Below are positions 44,504 to 53,152 of a stretch of 64,000 bases of DNA, one piece after another. Numbering within the stretch: position 1 is the stretch's first letter; each line of letters starts with the position of its first letter. The notes beneath the pieces are model-generated. The model did not search any database. It saw only the letters and a list, made by a program, of their open reading frames with translations, and had not been told where the DNA came from. A program made the position numbers and the translations under genes. Location of the stretch: positions 434,001 through 498,000 of the forward strand of contig NZ_OBQI01000005.1 in NCBI RefSeq assembly GCF_900221005.1, written 5' to 3'. The DNA comes from Blastococcus aggregatus (GTDB lineage Bacteria > Actinomycetota > Actinomycetes > Mycobacteriales > Geodermatophilaceae).

Positions 44504-44578
44504 GGAGTGCCTCTCGTGGGGAGGAAAGGCCACCGCGGAAGAGGCGATCGCCCGGGCCGCTCGCTGGCGGCGCCTACG

Positions 44579-44590
44579 AGAACACGTTCT
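44579..44590. promoter_or_regulatory. KstR-like operator, copy 1 (SDR promoter side)
   Basis: AGAAC-AC-GTTCT, perfect 5-bp arms, 76 bases before the SDR start. It fits the core of the mycobacterial KstR consensus (AACnnGTT within TnnAACnnGTTnnA). The TetR at 46301-46933 is the likely binder. Confidence 0.75.
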
Positions 44591-44667
44591 ACTACCCCGC
44601 GGACGAGAACCGCAAGGGTGCGGCGGGCACCTTGACAAGCTGCCGCGGCGCGACTGACGCTTGACCT

Positions 44668-44679
44668 AGAACCTGTTCT
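44668..44679. promoter_or_regulatory. KstR-like operator, copy 2 (DUF35 promoter side)
   Basis: AGAAC-CT-GTTCT, perfect arms, 61 bases before the DUF35 start. With copy 1, 89 bases away, it brackets the divergent promoter region. Confidence 0.75.
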
Positions 44680-44739
44680 GGTTGTGCGGTGCGTCACCCC
44701 GGCGCACCGTCGCGCAGCCAATCCGCGGAAGGACGGCCG

Positions 44740-45144
44740 ATGCCCGGTCCGACACCAGTTCCCACGCCCGAGACGGCGCCGTACTGGGAGGGAGCGGCGG
44801 CCGGGGAGCTGCGCATCCAGCAGTGCACGAGCTGCACCGAGTACTACTTCTACCCGCGCCCGTTCTGCCCCCGCTGCGGTTCCGGCGCCGTGGAGTGGCG
44901 GGTCACCAGCGGCCGGGCGACGTTGATCTCCTACGTGATCAACCACCGGACCTTCCCGCCCTCCGATGCCCCCCTGGTCATCGCTCTCGTCCAGCTCGAC
45001 GAGGGGCCGCACATGATGACCAACGTCGTCGGGGTCGAGCCGCTGCCCGAGAACCTGCCCCTGGACCTGCCGCTCCGGGTGACCTTCGAGCAGCGCGGCG
45101 AGTACGCGATCCCCGTGTTCACCCCGGCGGAGGCAGCCCGATGA
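44740..45144 (+). CDS. DUF35 OB-fold/zinc-ribbon protein
   Basis: A 134-residue protein with an N-terminal zinc ribbon (QQCTSC...FCPRCGSG, residues about 30-53) and an OB-fold with SYVINHRTFPPSDAP. DUF35 proteins partner thiolase-like or steroid aldolase proteins, e.g. ChsH2 with Ltp2, giving CoA-ester binding. ATG follows GGAAGGACG. It overlaps the thiolase-like gene by ATGA and is expected to form a complex with it. Confidence 0.9.
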   Translation: MPGPTPVPTPETAPYWEGAAAGELRIQQCTSCTEYYFYPRPFCPRCGSGAVEWRVTSGRATLISYVINHRTFPPSDAPLVIALVQLDEGPHMMTNVVGVEPLPENLPLDLPLRVTFEQRGEYAIPVFTPAEAAR

Positions 45145-46304
45145 GCACCACGTCCATGCACGGTGGCGGGATCGCGATCGTCGGCGCGTCCGAGACCACG
45201 GAGATCGGCAGCCTGCCCGGCATCTCCACCCTCGACCTGCACGCGCAGGCGGCGCGCAACGCCCTCGCGGACGCCGGGCTCACCGTCCAGGACGTCGACG
45301 GCATCGCGACGGCAGGCCCGTTCGCGCACGAGGTCTCCCACCACCTCGGCATCACCCCGCGCTGGCTCGACGGCACGATGGTCGGTGGCTGCAGCTTCAT
45401 GCTGCACGTGCGCCACGCCGCGGCCGCGATCGCCGCGGGAGCCGCCGACGTCGTCCTCGTGACGCACGGCGAGTCCGGCCGGTCGCGCGTCGGCGTCGGC
45501 GGCCGGGGACCCAACCCGGCGTCGCCGCAGGGCCAGTTCGAGGCCGTCTACGGCGCGAACACCCCCTACTCCACCTTCACCGTGCCCGCGCTGCGCTTCC
45601 TGCACGAGCGGGGCCTCGAGCGCGAGGCGCTGGCGCAGGTCGTCGTCGCGCAGCGCGCCTGGGCGATCGACAACCCGCGGGCGTCCCGCCGGACGCCGAC
45701 CACGGTCGAGGCGGTCCTCGACCAACCGCCCATCGCCTGGCCGTTCTCCAAGGACATGTGCTGCGTGGTCACCGACGGCGGTGGCGCGCTCGTGCTCATG
45801 AGCAGCGAGCGGGCGGCCGACCTGCCGTCGGCCGACCGCGCCGTCTACCTGCTGGGTTCCGGCGAGTCGGCCGAGGCGCCGATGGTCTCCCAGATGGCCG
45901 ATCCCGGGTCGTTCCGCGCCTTCCGCCTGGCGTCGGCCGAGGCCCTGGCGACCGCCGGGATCACGCACGCCGACGTCGACCACCTGATGGCCTACGACGC
46001 CTTCGCGCACCTCCCGCTCTACATGCTGGAGGACCTCGGCTTCGTCGGCCGCGGCGAGTCGCGCGACTTCATCGCCGAGGGGAACACCGGCAAGGGCGGC
46101 GTCCTCCCGATGAACACCAACGGCGGCGGGCTCTCGTACACGCACACGGGCATGTACGGCATGTTCGCGATCCAGGAGGCCGTGCGGCAGCTGCGCGGCG
46201 AGGCGGTCGTGCAGGTGCCCGGGATCCGGACCAGCTTCGTGCAGGGCGTCGGCATGTTCTTCGCCGCCGCCGGCAGCCTCGTGCTGGGCAACCGACGGCC
46301 GTGA
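45141..46304 (+). CDS. Thiolase-superfamily lipid-transfer/aldolase-like protein
   Basis: A 387-residue protein of the SCP-x/Ltp thiolase-like family. It has GIAIVGASETTEIG near the start, GGCSFMLHVRHAA (Cys at about residue 90), the DVDHLMAYDAF block and NTNGGGLSYTHTGMYG (about 320). In the Ltp2 type, partnered by DUF35, the enzyme acts as a retro-aldolase on steroid side-chain CoA esters; true thiolase activity is the alternative. It is translationally coupled to the DUF35 gene upstream and the TetR downstream. Confidence 0.88.
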   Translation: MSTTSMHGGGIAIVGASETTEIGSLPGISTLDLHAQAARNALADAGLTVQDVDGIATAGPFAHEVSHHLGITPRWLDGTMVGGCSFMLHVRHAAAAIAAGAADVVLVTHGESGRSRVGVGGRGPNPASPQGQFEAVYGANTPYSTFTVPALRFLHERGLEREALAQVVVAQRAWAIDNPRASRRTPTTVEAVLDQPPIAWPFSKDMCCVVTDGGGALVLMSSERAADLPSADRAVYLLGSGESAEAPMVSQMADPGSFRAFRLASAEALATAGITHADVDHLMAYDAFAHLPLYMLEDLGFVGRGESRDFIAEGNTGKGGVLPMNTNGGGLSYTHTGMYGMFAIQEAVRQLRGEAVVQVPGIRTSFVQGVGMFFAAAGSLVLGNRRP

Positions 46305-46933
46305 GCAGCGCAGTGGAGGACGACGACGTCCTGCCGGAGGAGCGGCTGTCCGGCCGCACGTCGGAGGCCCAGGCCGCACGGGTGGAGCGCATCATCCGCG
46401 CCGCGATCGAGCTCGCCGGGCAGGGCGGGTACGAGGCCGTCCAGATGCGCGAGGTGGCCCGGATCGCCCAGGTCGCCCTGGCCACGCTCTACCGCTACTA
46501 CCCGTCGAAGAACCAGCTCCTGCTCGCCGCCGTCCGGTACGAGATCGCCAAGCTCGACCAGGACGTCACGACGCGCCGTCCCCGCGGGGCCACCCCCGAG
46601 GTGCGCGCCGGCGAGGTGTTCGCCCGGGCGTTCCAGGCCATGCGCAACGACCCCGGCTACGCGCACGCTGCGCTCTCGGTCCGCCAGTCGCCGGTCGCCT
46701 TCGGGGCGCACGGGAAGAGCCGGCCGCGCGGCGACCACGACACCACCTTCGTCCGGATCGCCGCCGCGGCCGCGTGGGGCAGCGATCACGAGGTCACGGC
46801 CGAGCAGGACCTGGCGCTGCAGATGGTCGAGTCGCTCTGGATCGGCTGCACGATCGACTGGCTCAACGGCCGGCTGACCGCCGAGGCCGCCGACCAGCGG
46901 ATCCGCTTCGCGGCACGGAAGCTGCTCACCTGA
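46301..46933 (+). CDS. TetR-family regulator, KstR-like
   Basis: A 210-residue TetR repressor. The HTH is at about residues 25-70 with IIRAAIELAGQGGYEAVQMREVA and QVALATLYRYYPSKNQLLL (given by extent), which closely resembles the KstR HTH (YEAVQM, TLYRYFPSK). The rest is a helical ligand domain. The GTG overlaps the thiolase stop by four bases. Three AGAAC-N2-GTTCT operators at 44579, 44668 and 46999 flank the genes around it, so it probably represses this cluster and responds to a CoA ester intermediate. Confidence 0.92.
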   Translation: MSSAVEDDDVLPEERLSGRTSEAQAARVERIIRAAIELAGQGGYEAVQMREVARIAQVALATLYRYYPSKNQLLLAAVRYEIAKLDQDVTTRRPRGATPEVRAGEVFARAFQAMRNDPGYAHAALSVRQSPVAFGAHGKSRPRGDHDTTFVRIAAAAAWGSDHEVTAEQDLALQMVESLWIGCTIDWLNGRLTAEAADQRIRFAARKLLT

Positions 46934-46998
46934 CCTCCCGGCCGCCGTTGCTTGACAGCCGTCCGATCCCGATACGACGATGGCCGGGCCGCGTAGGT

Positions 46999-47010
46999 AG
47001 AACGTGTTCT
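46999..47010. promoter_or_regulatory. KstR-like operator, copy 3 (acyl-CoA dehydrogenase promoter)
   Basis: AGAAC-GT-GTTCT with perfect arms, 91 bases before the acyl-CoA dehydrogenase ATG at 47101 and inside the 167-base gap after the TetR gene. Confidence 0.75.
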
Positions 47011-47100
47011 CACCCGGCTCCGTCTCCACCGCCACACCTCGGCACCGACCTCCGTGATCCCCGGGACCGTGCCGCCACCCCCGCAGGAAGGACCATCACC

Positions 47101-48285
47101 ATGTCGACCGACGAGTTCAGGGCCAAGGCCCTGGCCTGGCTCCAGCAGAACGCCAAGCCGTTCGACGACAACGAACCCAGCAGCGGCGGCGCGACGATCG
47201 AGGAGTCCAAGGCCTTCCAGAAGGGCCTGTGGGAGGCCGGGCTCGCCGGCATCACCTGGCCGAAGGAGTACGGCGGCCAGGGCCTCGGCACCGCCGAGCA
47301 GCTCGCCTTCAACGAGGTGGCCGCCGACTTCCGGATGCCCGTCGGCCCGTTCGTGATCGGCCTGGGCATGCCCGCGCCCGTGCTGCTCGAGTTCGGCACC
47401 GAGGAGCAGAAGAAGCGCCACATCGCGCCGATGCTGCGCGGCGACGAGATCTGGAGCCAGCTGTTCTCCGAGCCCAGCGGCGGCTCGGACGTGGCCAGCC
47501 TGCAGACCTCCGCCGTGCGCGTCGAGGACGGCTGGCTGATCAACGGCCAGAAGGTGTGGACCTCCGGCGCCCAGTTCAGCGACTTCGGCGCCGTGCTGGT
47601 CCGCACGGACCCGACCCGGCCCAAGCACCAGGGCATCACGATGTTCATCGTCGACCTGCACCACCCCGGCGTCACCGTGCGCCCGCTGGTCGTGGCCACC
47701 GGTGACGCACCGTTCAACGAGGTCTTCTTCGACGACGTCCACGTCCCCGAGGACGCGGTCATCGGCGAGGTCAACAACGGCTGGGCCGTGGCCGTGGCGA
47801 TGCTGCGCTACGAGCGGGTCACCATCGGCACCGGCGTCCGCGCGCGCGCCAACCCCCTGGGCTACGACGCACTGGTCGAGCTGGTCCGGGCCCGCGGTCT
47901 GGACGACGACCCGTCGGTGCGCCGGACGCTCGCCCAGGTCTACGCCCGCGAGAGCGCCATGCGGTCCTACAGCGCGGTGCTGCACCAGGAGGCCAAGGCC
48001 GGCGTGCCGATCGGCGCGCGCGGATCGGCGGCCAAGCTGGCCGGCGCCACCTTCCCGCTCTGGGTCTCCGACCTCGTCCAGGAGATCTTCGGCGAGGAGA
48101 TCGCACTGCAGACCCGGGACACCCTCCCGATCGCCCGCTCGATCCTGGCCGCGCCCGGTGGCGCGACCGCCGGTGGGTCCAACGAGATCCAGCGCAACAT
48201 CATCGCCGAGCGCGTCCTGGGCCTGCCCAAGGACGCCGGCGTCGACAAGAACGTGCCCTTCAACCAGCTCAAGCTGTCCAAGTGA
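47101..48285 (+). CDS. Acyl-CoA dehydrogenase, FadE26-like subunit
   Basis: A 394-residue FAD-dependent acyl-CoA dehydrogenase with ITWPKEYGGQGLG (residue about 50), QLFSEPSGGSDVASLQ, GQKVWTSGAQFSDFGA and the C-terminal AGGSNEIQRNIIAERVLG. Together with the next gene it forms a pair of different-sized dehydrogenase subunits, as in FadE26-FadE27 (ChsE4-ChsE5), whose alpha2beta2 enzymes oxidise steroid side-chain CoA esters. First gene after the TetR promoter; ATG 47101. Confidence 0.9.
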   Translation: MSTDEFRAKALAWLQQNAKPFDDNEPSSGGATIEESKAFQKGLWEAGLAGITWPKEYGGQGLGTAEQLAFNEVAADFRMPVGPFVIGLGMPAPVLLEFGTEEQKKRHIAPMLRGDEIWSQLFSEPSGGSDVASLQTSAVRVEDGWLINGQKVWTSGAQFSDFGAVLVRTDPTRPKHQGITMFIVDLHHPGVTVRPLVVATGDAPFNEVFFDDVHVPEDAVIGEVNNGWAVAVAMLRYERVTIGTGVRARANPLGYDALVELVRARGLDDDPSVRRTLAQVYARESAMRSYSAVLHQEAKAGVPIGARGSAAKLAGATFPLWVSDLVQEIFGEEIALQTRDTLPIARSILAAPGGATAGGSNEIQRNIIAERVLGLPKDAGVDKNVPFNQLKLSK

Positions 48286-48313
48286 CCGCCGCGTCAGCCC
48301 AAGGAGCCACTCC

Positions 48314-49402
48314 GTGACCCTCATCGACACCGACGACCAGCGCGATCTGGCGAGCAGCGTCAAGCGCTTCGTCTCCGGTCAGGCGCCGATGGCCGCCGTG
48401 CGGAAGACCATCGCCTCCGAGGCCTCGTTCGACCCGGACGTGTGGCGTCGGCTGAGCCAGGAGCTCGGCGTCGCCGGCCTCCCGATCCCCGAGCAGTACG
48501 GCGGCGCCGGTGCCTCGTGGTCCGACCTCGTCGTCGCGCTGCGCGAGCTCGGCTCCGGCCTCGTGCCGACGCCGGTGCTGGCCACCAGCGTCCTGGCCAC
48601 CGGCACGCTGCTCGCCCTGGACGACGAGGAGGCCCGGGCCACCTGGCTGCCGCGCTTCGCCGAGGGCACCGCCGTCGGCACGCTCGCGGTCAGCGAGGGC
48701 GCGCGCAGCCCGTGGGCCGTGGCCGACTCGACCTGCGTCGTCGAGGACGGCACGGTCACCGGCACGAAGACGGCCGTCCTCAACGCCGCCGAGGCCGACG
48801 TCCTGCTGGTCACCACCGCCTCGGGCGTCGTCCTCGTGGAGAAGGGCGCGCCGGGTCTCACCATCACGCCCGCCGACGCGCTGGACCTGACCCGCGGGAT
48901 CGCGACCGTCACCCTGGAGCGCACCCCCGGCCGGCTGCTCGCCGGCGACGCGGCCGCGGCCGTCGACGCGGTGGCGGACCTCGCGAACCTCGCCCTGGCC
49001 AGCGAGCAGGCCGCGGCGACCAAGGCCTGCCTGGACATGACGACCGAGTACGCCAAGATCCGCTACAGCTTCGGCCAGCCGATCGGCATCTACCAGGGCG
49101 TCAAGCACCCGCTCGCCGACATCTACACCGACTGGGCGCTCACCGACGCCGCCATCCGCAAGGCGTCGGAGTCGCTGGCCGAGGGCAGCGAGACCGCGTC
49201 GCTCGACGCGGCCGTCGCCCGGCACCTGGCCTCCTCCGGGTACGTCGAGGCGGCCAAGCAGACGATGCTGCTGCACGGCGGCATCGGCTTCACCTGGGAG
49301 CACGACGCGCACCTGTACTACCGCAACGCCATCACCGGGAACGTGCTGCTCGGCGGCCCGGCGGCCCAGCAGGACCGCATCGCGCAGAAGCTGGGGGTCT
49401 GA
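48314..49402 (+). CDS. Acyl-CoA dehydrogenase, FadE27-like partner subunit
   Basis: A 362-residue acyl-CoA dehydrogenase-like protein, shorter and more divergent than its neighbour. It retains LGVAGLPIPEQYGGAGASW and the C-terminal HGGIGFTWEHDAHLYYRNA that fits the FAD-binding partner of heteromeric dehydrogenases, but the substrate-binding motif is degenerate (SEGARSPWAVAD instead of the usual EPxxGSD). That split of FAD and substrate functions between two subunits is characteristic of steroid-type ACAD pairs. GTG 48314 after AAGGAG. 28 bases after the previous gene. Confidence 0.88.
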   Translation: MTLIDTDDQRDLASSVKRFVSGQAPMAAVRKTIASEASFDPDVWRRLSQELGVAGLPIPEQYGGAGASWSDLVVALRELGSGLVPTPVLATSVLATGTLLALDDEEARATWLPRFAEGTAVGTLAVSEGARSPWAVADSTCVVEDGTVTGTKTAVLNAAEADVLLVTTASGVVLVEKGAPGLTITPADALDLTRGIATVTLERTPGRLLAGDAAAAVDAVADLANLALASEQAAATKACLDMTTEYAKIRYSFGQPIGIYQGVKHPLADIYTDWALTDAAIRKASESLAEGSETASLDAAVARHLASSGYVEAAKQTMLLHGGIGFTWEHDAHLYYRNAITGNVLLGGPAAQQDRIAQKLGV

Positions 49403-49407
49403 CCGCC

Positions 49408-50952
49408 ATGTACCCAGGAACCTGGGCCCAGAAGACGCCGGACAAGCTCGCGATCGTCATGAGCGGCTCCGGCCGCTCCCTGACCTACCGCGAGCTGGAC
49501 GACAACAGCCGGCGGACGGCGCACTTCCTCCGCGACACCGTCGGACTGGCGACGGGCGACTCCGTGGTGGTGCTCAGCGACAACGTGCCCGAGGCCCTGG
49601 AGCTGTACTGGGCCGGCGTGCGGATCGGGCTGTACGTCACCTTCGTCAACAGCCACCTCGCCCCGGCCGAGGCCGAGTACATCGTCGAGAACTCCGGCGC
49701 GCGGGTGCTGTTCGTGTCGGCGAACCTGGCCGACCTCGCCGCGAAGCTGCAGACCCCGGGCGTGGAGCACCGGCTGGCCTTCGGCGGGACGCTCCCCGGC
49801 TACGGCAGCTACGAGGAGGTGCGGGACGCCTCCTCCGACGCCCCCATAGAGGACCAGCCCCGCGGCGACACGATGCTCTACTCCTCGGGCACGACCGGGC
49901 GGCCGAAGGGCATCAAGCGCCCGCTGACGGGTGACTCCGTGGACCAGCAGAGCAACATGTCGGCCGTGCTGCAGCTGCTGTACGGGATGACGGAGAACAC
50001 CGTCTACCTCTCCCCCGCGCCGGCGTACCACGCAGCACCGATGGCGTTCATGGCCGCGGTCCAGTCGCTGGGCGGCACCGTGGTGATGATGGAGAAGTTC
50101 GACCCGGAGGGCGTCCTCGAGGCGATCCAGCGGTTCTCCGTCACCGAGACCCAGATGGTGCCGACGCACTTCGTGCGGATGCTCAAGCTGGAGGAGGACG
50201 TCCGCAGCCGCTACGACCTGTCGTCGCTGAAGATGGTCATCCACGCGGCGGCACCGTGCCCGCCCGACGTGAAGCGGGCGATGATCGACTGGCTCGGCCC
50301 GATCATCATGGAGTACTACTCCTCGACCGAGGCCGCCGGTTCGACGTTCATCGACTCGGCCACCTGGCTGGAGCACCCCGGCTCCGTGGGCAAGCCCAGC
50401 ACCCCCGGTGCGCTGCACATCTGCGGACCGGACGGCAAGGAGCTCGGCCCGGGCGAGATCGGGACGGTCTACTTCGCCTCCGCGACCGAGAGCCGGCCGT
50501 TCAGCTACCACGGTGACGAGCAGAAGTCCCGGAGCGCCGAGCACCCCGAGCACCCCAACTGGACGACGGTGGGCGACCTCGGCTACGTGGACGAGGAGGG
50601 CTTCCTCTACCTCACCGACCGCTCCTCGTTCATGATCATCTCGGGTGGCGTGAACATCTACCCGCAGGAGATCGAGAACGTCTTCACCCTGCACTCCGCG
50701 GTCGCCGACATCGGGGTCATCGGTGTGCCGGACCCCGATTTCGGTGAGCGCGTGGTGGCGTTCGTCGAGCCCGCTGAGGGCGTCGAGGCGACGCCGGAGC
50801 TGGCCGGGGAACTGGCGGCCTTCGCCCGCGAGCACCTGTCCGGCTTCAAGGTGCCGCGGGAGTTCCACTTCCGCGAGGCACTTCCCCGCACGCCCACCGG
50901 CAAGATGGTCAAGGGCAAGCTGCGCGAGGAGTACGCCAGCACGGTGAGCTGA
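49408..50952 (+). CDS. Acyl-CoA synthetase, FadD17-like
   Basis: A 514-residue ANL-family ligase. P-loop YSSGTTGRPKGIKRPL is near residue 155, MEYYSSTEAAG (A5) near 303, and SFMIISGGVNIYPQEIEN near 410 with PTGKMVKGKL carrying the catalytic Lys near the end. The order dehydrogenase-dehydrogenase-ligase repeats that of fadE26-fadE27-fadD17 in mycobacteria as I remember it, where FadD17 activates steroid side-chain acids. It starts ATG 49408, 5 bases after the previous gene. Confidence 0.9.
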   Translation: MYPGTWAQKTPDKLAIVMSGSGRSLTYRELDDNSRRTAHFLRDTVGLATGDSVVVLSDNVPEALELYWAGVRIGLYVTFVNSHLAPAEAEYIVENSGARVLFVSANLADLAAKLQTPGVEHRLAFGGTLPGYGSYEEVRDASSDAPIEDQPRGDTMLYSSGTTGRPKGIKRPLTGDSVDQQSNMSAVLQLLYGMTENTVYLSPAPAYHAAPMAFMAAVQSLGGTVVMMEKFDPEGVLEAIQRFSVTETQMVPTHFVRMLKLEEDVRSRYDLSSLKMVIHAAAPCPPDVKRAMIDWLGPIIMEYYSSTEAAGSTFIDSATWLEHPGSVGKPSTPGALHICGPDGKELGPGEIGTVYFASATESRPFSYHGDEQKSRSAEHPEHPNWTTVGDLGYVDEEGFLYLTDRSSFMIISGGVNIYPQEIENVFTLHSAVADIGVIGVPDPDFGERVVAFVEPAEGVEATPELAGELAAFAREHLSGFKVPREFHFREALPRTPTGKMVKGKLREEYASTVS

Positions 50953-51055
50953 CGGCGGTCGACCGTCGAACCTCGTCGACGCCATGACCGACGAGCCGCT
51001 CGAGCCGGGCGGGCACCGTGCCTGCCGGTGAACGAAAGTCCTCAGGAGCATCTGC

Positions 51056-52309
51056 ATGACCGAAGCACTGATCATCGACGCCGTGCGCACCCCGCGCGGA
51101 ACCGGCAAGGTGGGCAAGGGGGCCCTGTCGCACATGCACCCCCAGCACCTCGCCGCCACGGTCCTCAAGGCGCTGAAGGACCGGAACGACCTCGACACCT
51201 CCGAGGTGGACGACATCATCTGGTCCACCTCGTCGCAGAAGGGCAAGCAGGGCGGCGACCTGGGGCGGATGGCCGCGCTCGACGCCGGCTACGACGTCAA
51301 GGCGTCCGGGGTGACGCTCGACCGCTTCTGCGGCGGCGGCATCAGCGCGGTGAGCCTCGCGGCGGCCCAGGTCATGTCCGGCATGGAGGACCTGGTGATC
51401 GCGGGCGGTACCGAGATGATGTCGGGCACGGGCGCCCTGGCCCAGGAGGAGCGGGCGGCCGGGCTGACGATGTACGGCATGGGTGCGGGCAACGCCCGGC
51501 TGCAGCAGGTGCACCCGCAGTCGCACCAGGGCGTGTGCGGTGACGCGATCGCCACCCTCGAGGGCATCACCCGCGAGGACCTGGACGCCCTCGGCCTGCG
51601 CAGCCAGCAGCGCGCCGCGGTGGCCATCGCCGAGGGACGGTTCGACAAGAGCCTCGTCCCGGTGCTCGACGACGACGGCAACGTCGTCCTGGACAAGGAC
51701 GAGTACCCGCGTCCCCAGACGACCGCCGAGGGTCTGGCTGAGCTCAGGCCCGCCTTCACCAAGATCATGGACATGCCGCTGGACGCGGAGGGCAACACCG
51801 CCCGCGGGCTGATCAACCAGAAGTACCCGGAGCTCGACATCCAGCCGCTCCACCACGCGGGCACCTCGTCCGGCGTCGTCGACGGCGCCGCGGCGGTCCT
51901 CCTGGCCTCGCCTGCCTACGCGGAGAAGCACGGCCTGACGGCGCGTGGCCGCGTCGTGGCCACCGCCAACGTCGGCGACGACCCGACCCTGATGCTCAAC
52001 GCACCGGTCCCCGCGGCCAAGAAGGTGCTGGCGAAGGCCGGGCTCACCAAGGACGACATCGACCTCTGGGAGATCAACGAGGCCTTCGCCGTCGTCGCCG
52101 AGAAGTTCATCCGGGACCTCGAGCTCGACGTGGACAAGGTCAACGTGAACGGGGGCTCGATCGCCCTCGGCCACCCGATCGGCGCCACCGGCGCGATCCT
52201 GATCGGCACGATCCTCGACGAACTCGAGCGCACCGGTGGTCGCTACGGACTCGTCACCATGTGCGCGGCGGGCGGCATGGCGCCGGCCATCATCGTCGAG
52301 CGCCTCTGA
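51056..52309 (+). CDS. Thiolase (acetyl-CoA acyltransferase)
   Basis: A 417-residue degradative thiolase: nucleophilic Cys in DRFCGGGISAVS (about residue 92), EINEAFAVVAE, the His in GHPIGATGA (about 370) and the second Cys in MCAAGGMAP (about 402). It cleaves 3-ketoacyl-CoA to release acetyl-CoA, the last step of the beta-oxidation spiral run by the flanking genes. ATG 51056, 104 bases after the ligase, preceded by CAGGAG. Confidence 0.93.
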   Translation: MTEALIIDAVRTPRGTGKVGKGALSHMHPQHLAATVLKALKDRNDLDTSEVDDIIWSTSSQKGKQGGDLGRMAALDAGYDVKASGVTLDRFCGGGISAVSLAAAQVMSGMEDLVIAGGTEMMSGTGALAQEERAAGLTMYGMGAGNARLQQVHPQSHQGVCGDAIATLEGITREDLDALGLRSQQRAAVAIAEGRFDKSLVPVLDDDGNVVLDKDEYPRPQTTAEGLAELRPAFTKIMDMPLDAEGNTARGLINQKYPELDIQPLHHAGTSSGVVDGAAAVLLASPAYAEKHGLTARGRVVATANVGDDPTLMLNAPVPAAKKVLAKAGLTKDDIDLWEINEAFAVVAEKFIRDLELDVDKVNVNGGSIALGHPIGATGAILIGTILDELERTGGRYGLVTMCAAGGMAPAIIVERL

Positions 52310-52369
52310 CCCGACCCCGGCGAGCGCAGGGCGGTCGGCGACCTGCCGCCCTGCGCTCGCCGACCCGGG

Positions 52370-53152
52370 TCAGGCCGTCTGGGCGCGGCCGCGGTCGATG
52401 ACGCCGGCCCGACGCCGCTCCACATCGGCCGGGTCGAAGCCCGCCCGCCACGCCGCCGAGGTGGCGGCCTCGATCCTCGGTCCGTCGCCCACGAGCGAGG
52501 CCTCGATGTCCCGGTAGGAACGCAGCAGCGCCCGCACGCCGGCCTGGTCGTTGCCCACGATGGAGGCGGCGACGCGTTGGGCGGCCGGCAGCAGGTCCTC
52601 GTGGGCGACCACCTCGGTCACCAGGCCGGCCCGCAGTGCCTCGTCGGCGGAGAGGTAGTCACCGGTCAGGCTCATCCGCCGGGCGAGCCCACGCCCCACC
52701 ATCAGCGGGAGCAGCACGGACAGTCCCCAGCCCGGGAGGACGCCGACCCGGGCGTGGGTGTCGGCGAAGCGGGCCCGCTCCGAGGCGATCAGGATGTCGC
52801 AGTTGAGCGCCAGTTCGAGGCCGCCGGTGACGGCGAACCCGTTGATGGCGCCGATCACCGGCTTGGCCAGCGGCGCCCACGGGAACCACGAGGGCACGCC
52901 GTCGTCGCGGGTCCCGTTCGACAGGTTCTCGCCGGAGCTGCCGAGCTGCGTGAGGTCCAGCCCCGCGCAGAACGCAGGATCGGCCCCGGTGAGGACGACG
53001 ACGTCGACCTCGTCGTCGGTGTCGAGACCCGCCATGGCCGCCCGCAGGTCACCCAGCAGCGCAGCATCGAGCGCGTTGCGCACTGCCGGACGGTTGAGGG
53101 TCACCGTCGCGACCCGGTCGACGCATTCGACGAGCAGGCTCGGCGCGGCCAT
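52370..53152 (-). CDS. Enoyl-CoA hydratase/isomerase
   Basis: A 260-residue crotonase-fold protein: LNRPAVRNAL, oxyanion/CoA region FCAGLDLTQLG and NGFAVTGGLELALNCDILIASE (by extent about residues 98-121), and GVLPGWGLSVLLP in the active-site loop. The hydratase glutamates are replaced at one position (GVLPGWG without the usual E), so isomerase or another crotonase activity is possible. ATG overlaps the SDR stop by one base (TGATG). Confidence 0.88.
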   Translation of the reverse strand: MAAPSLLVECVDRVATVTLNRPAVRNALDAALLGDLRAAMAGLDTDDEVDVVVLTGADPAFCAGLDLTQLGSSGENLSNGTRDDGVPSWFPWAPLAKPVIGAINGFAVTGGLELALNCDILIASERARFADTHARVGVLPGWGLSVLLPLMVGRGLARRMSLTGDYLSADEALRAGLVTEVVAHEDLLPAAQRVAASIVGNDQAGVRALLRSYRDIEASLVGDGPRIEAATSAAWRAGFDPADVERRRAGVIDRGRAQTA

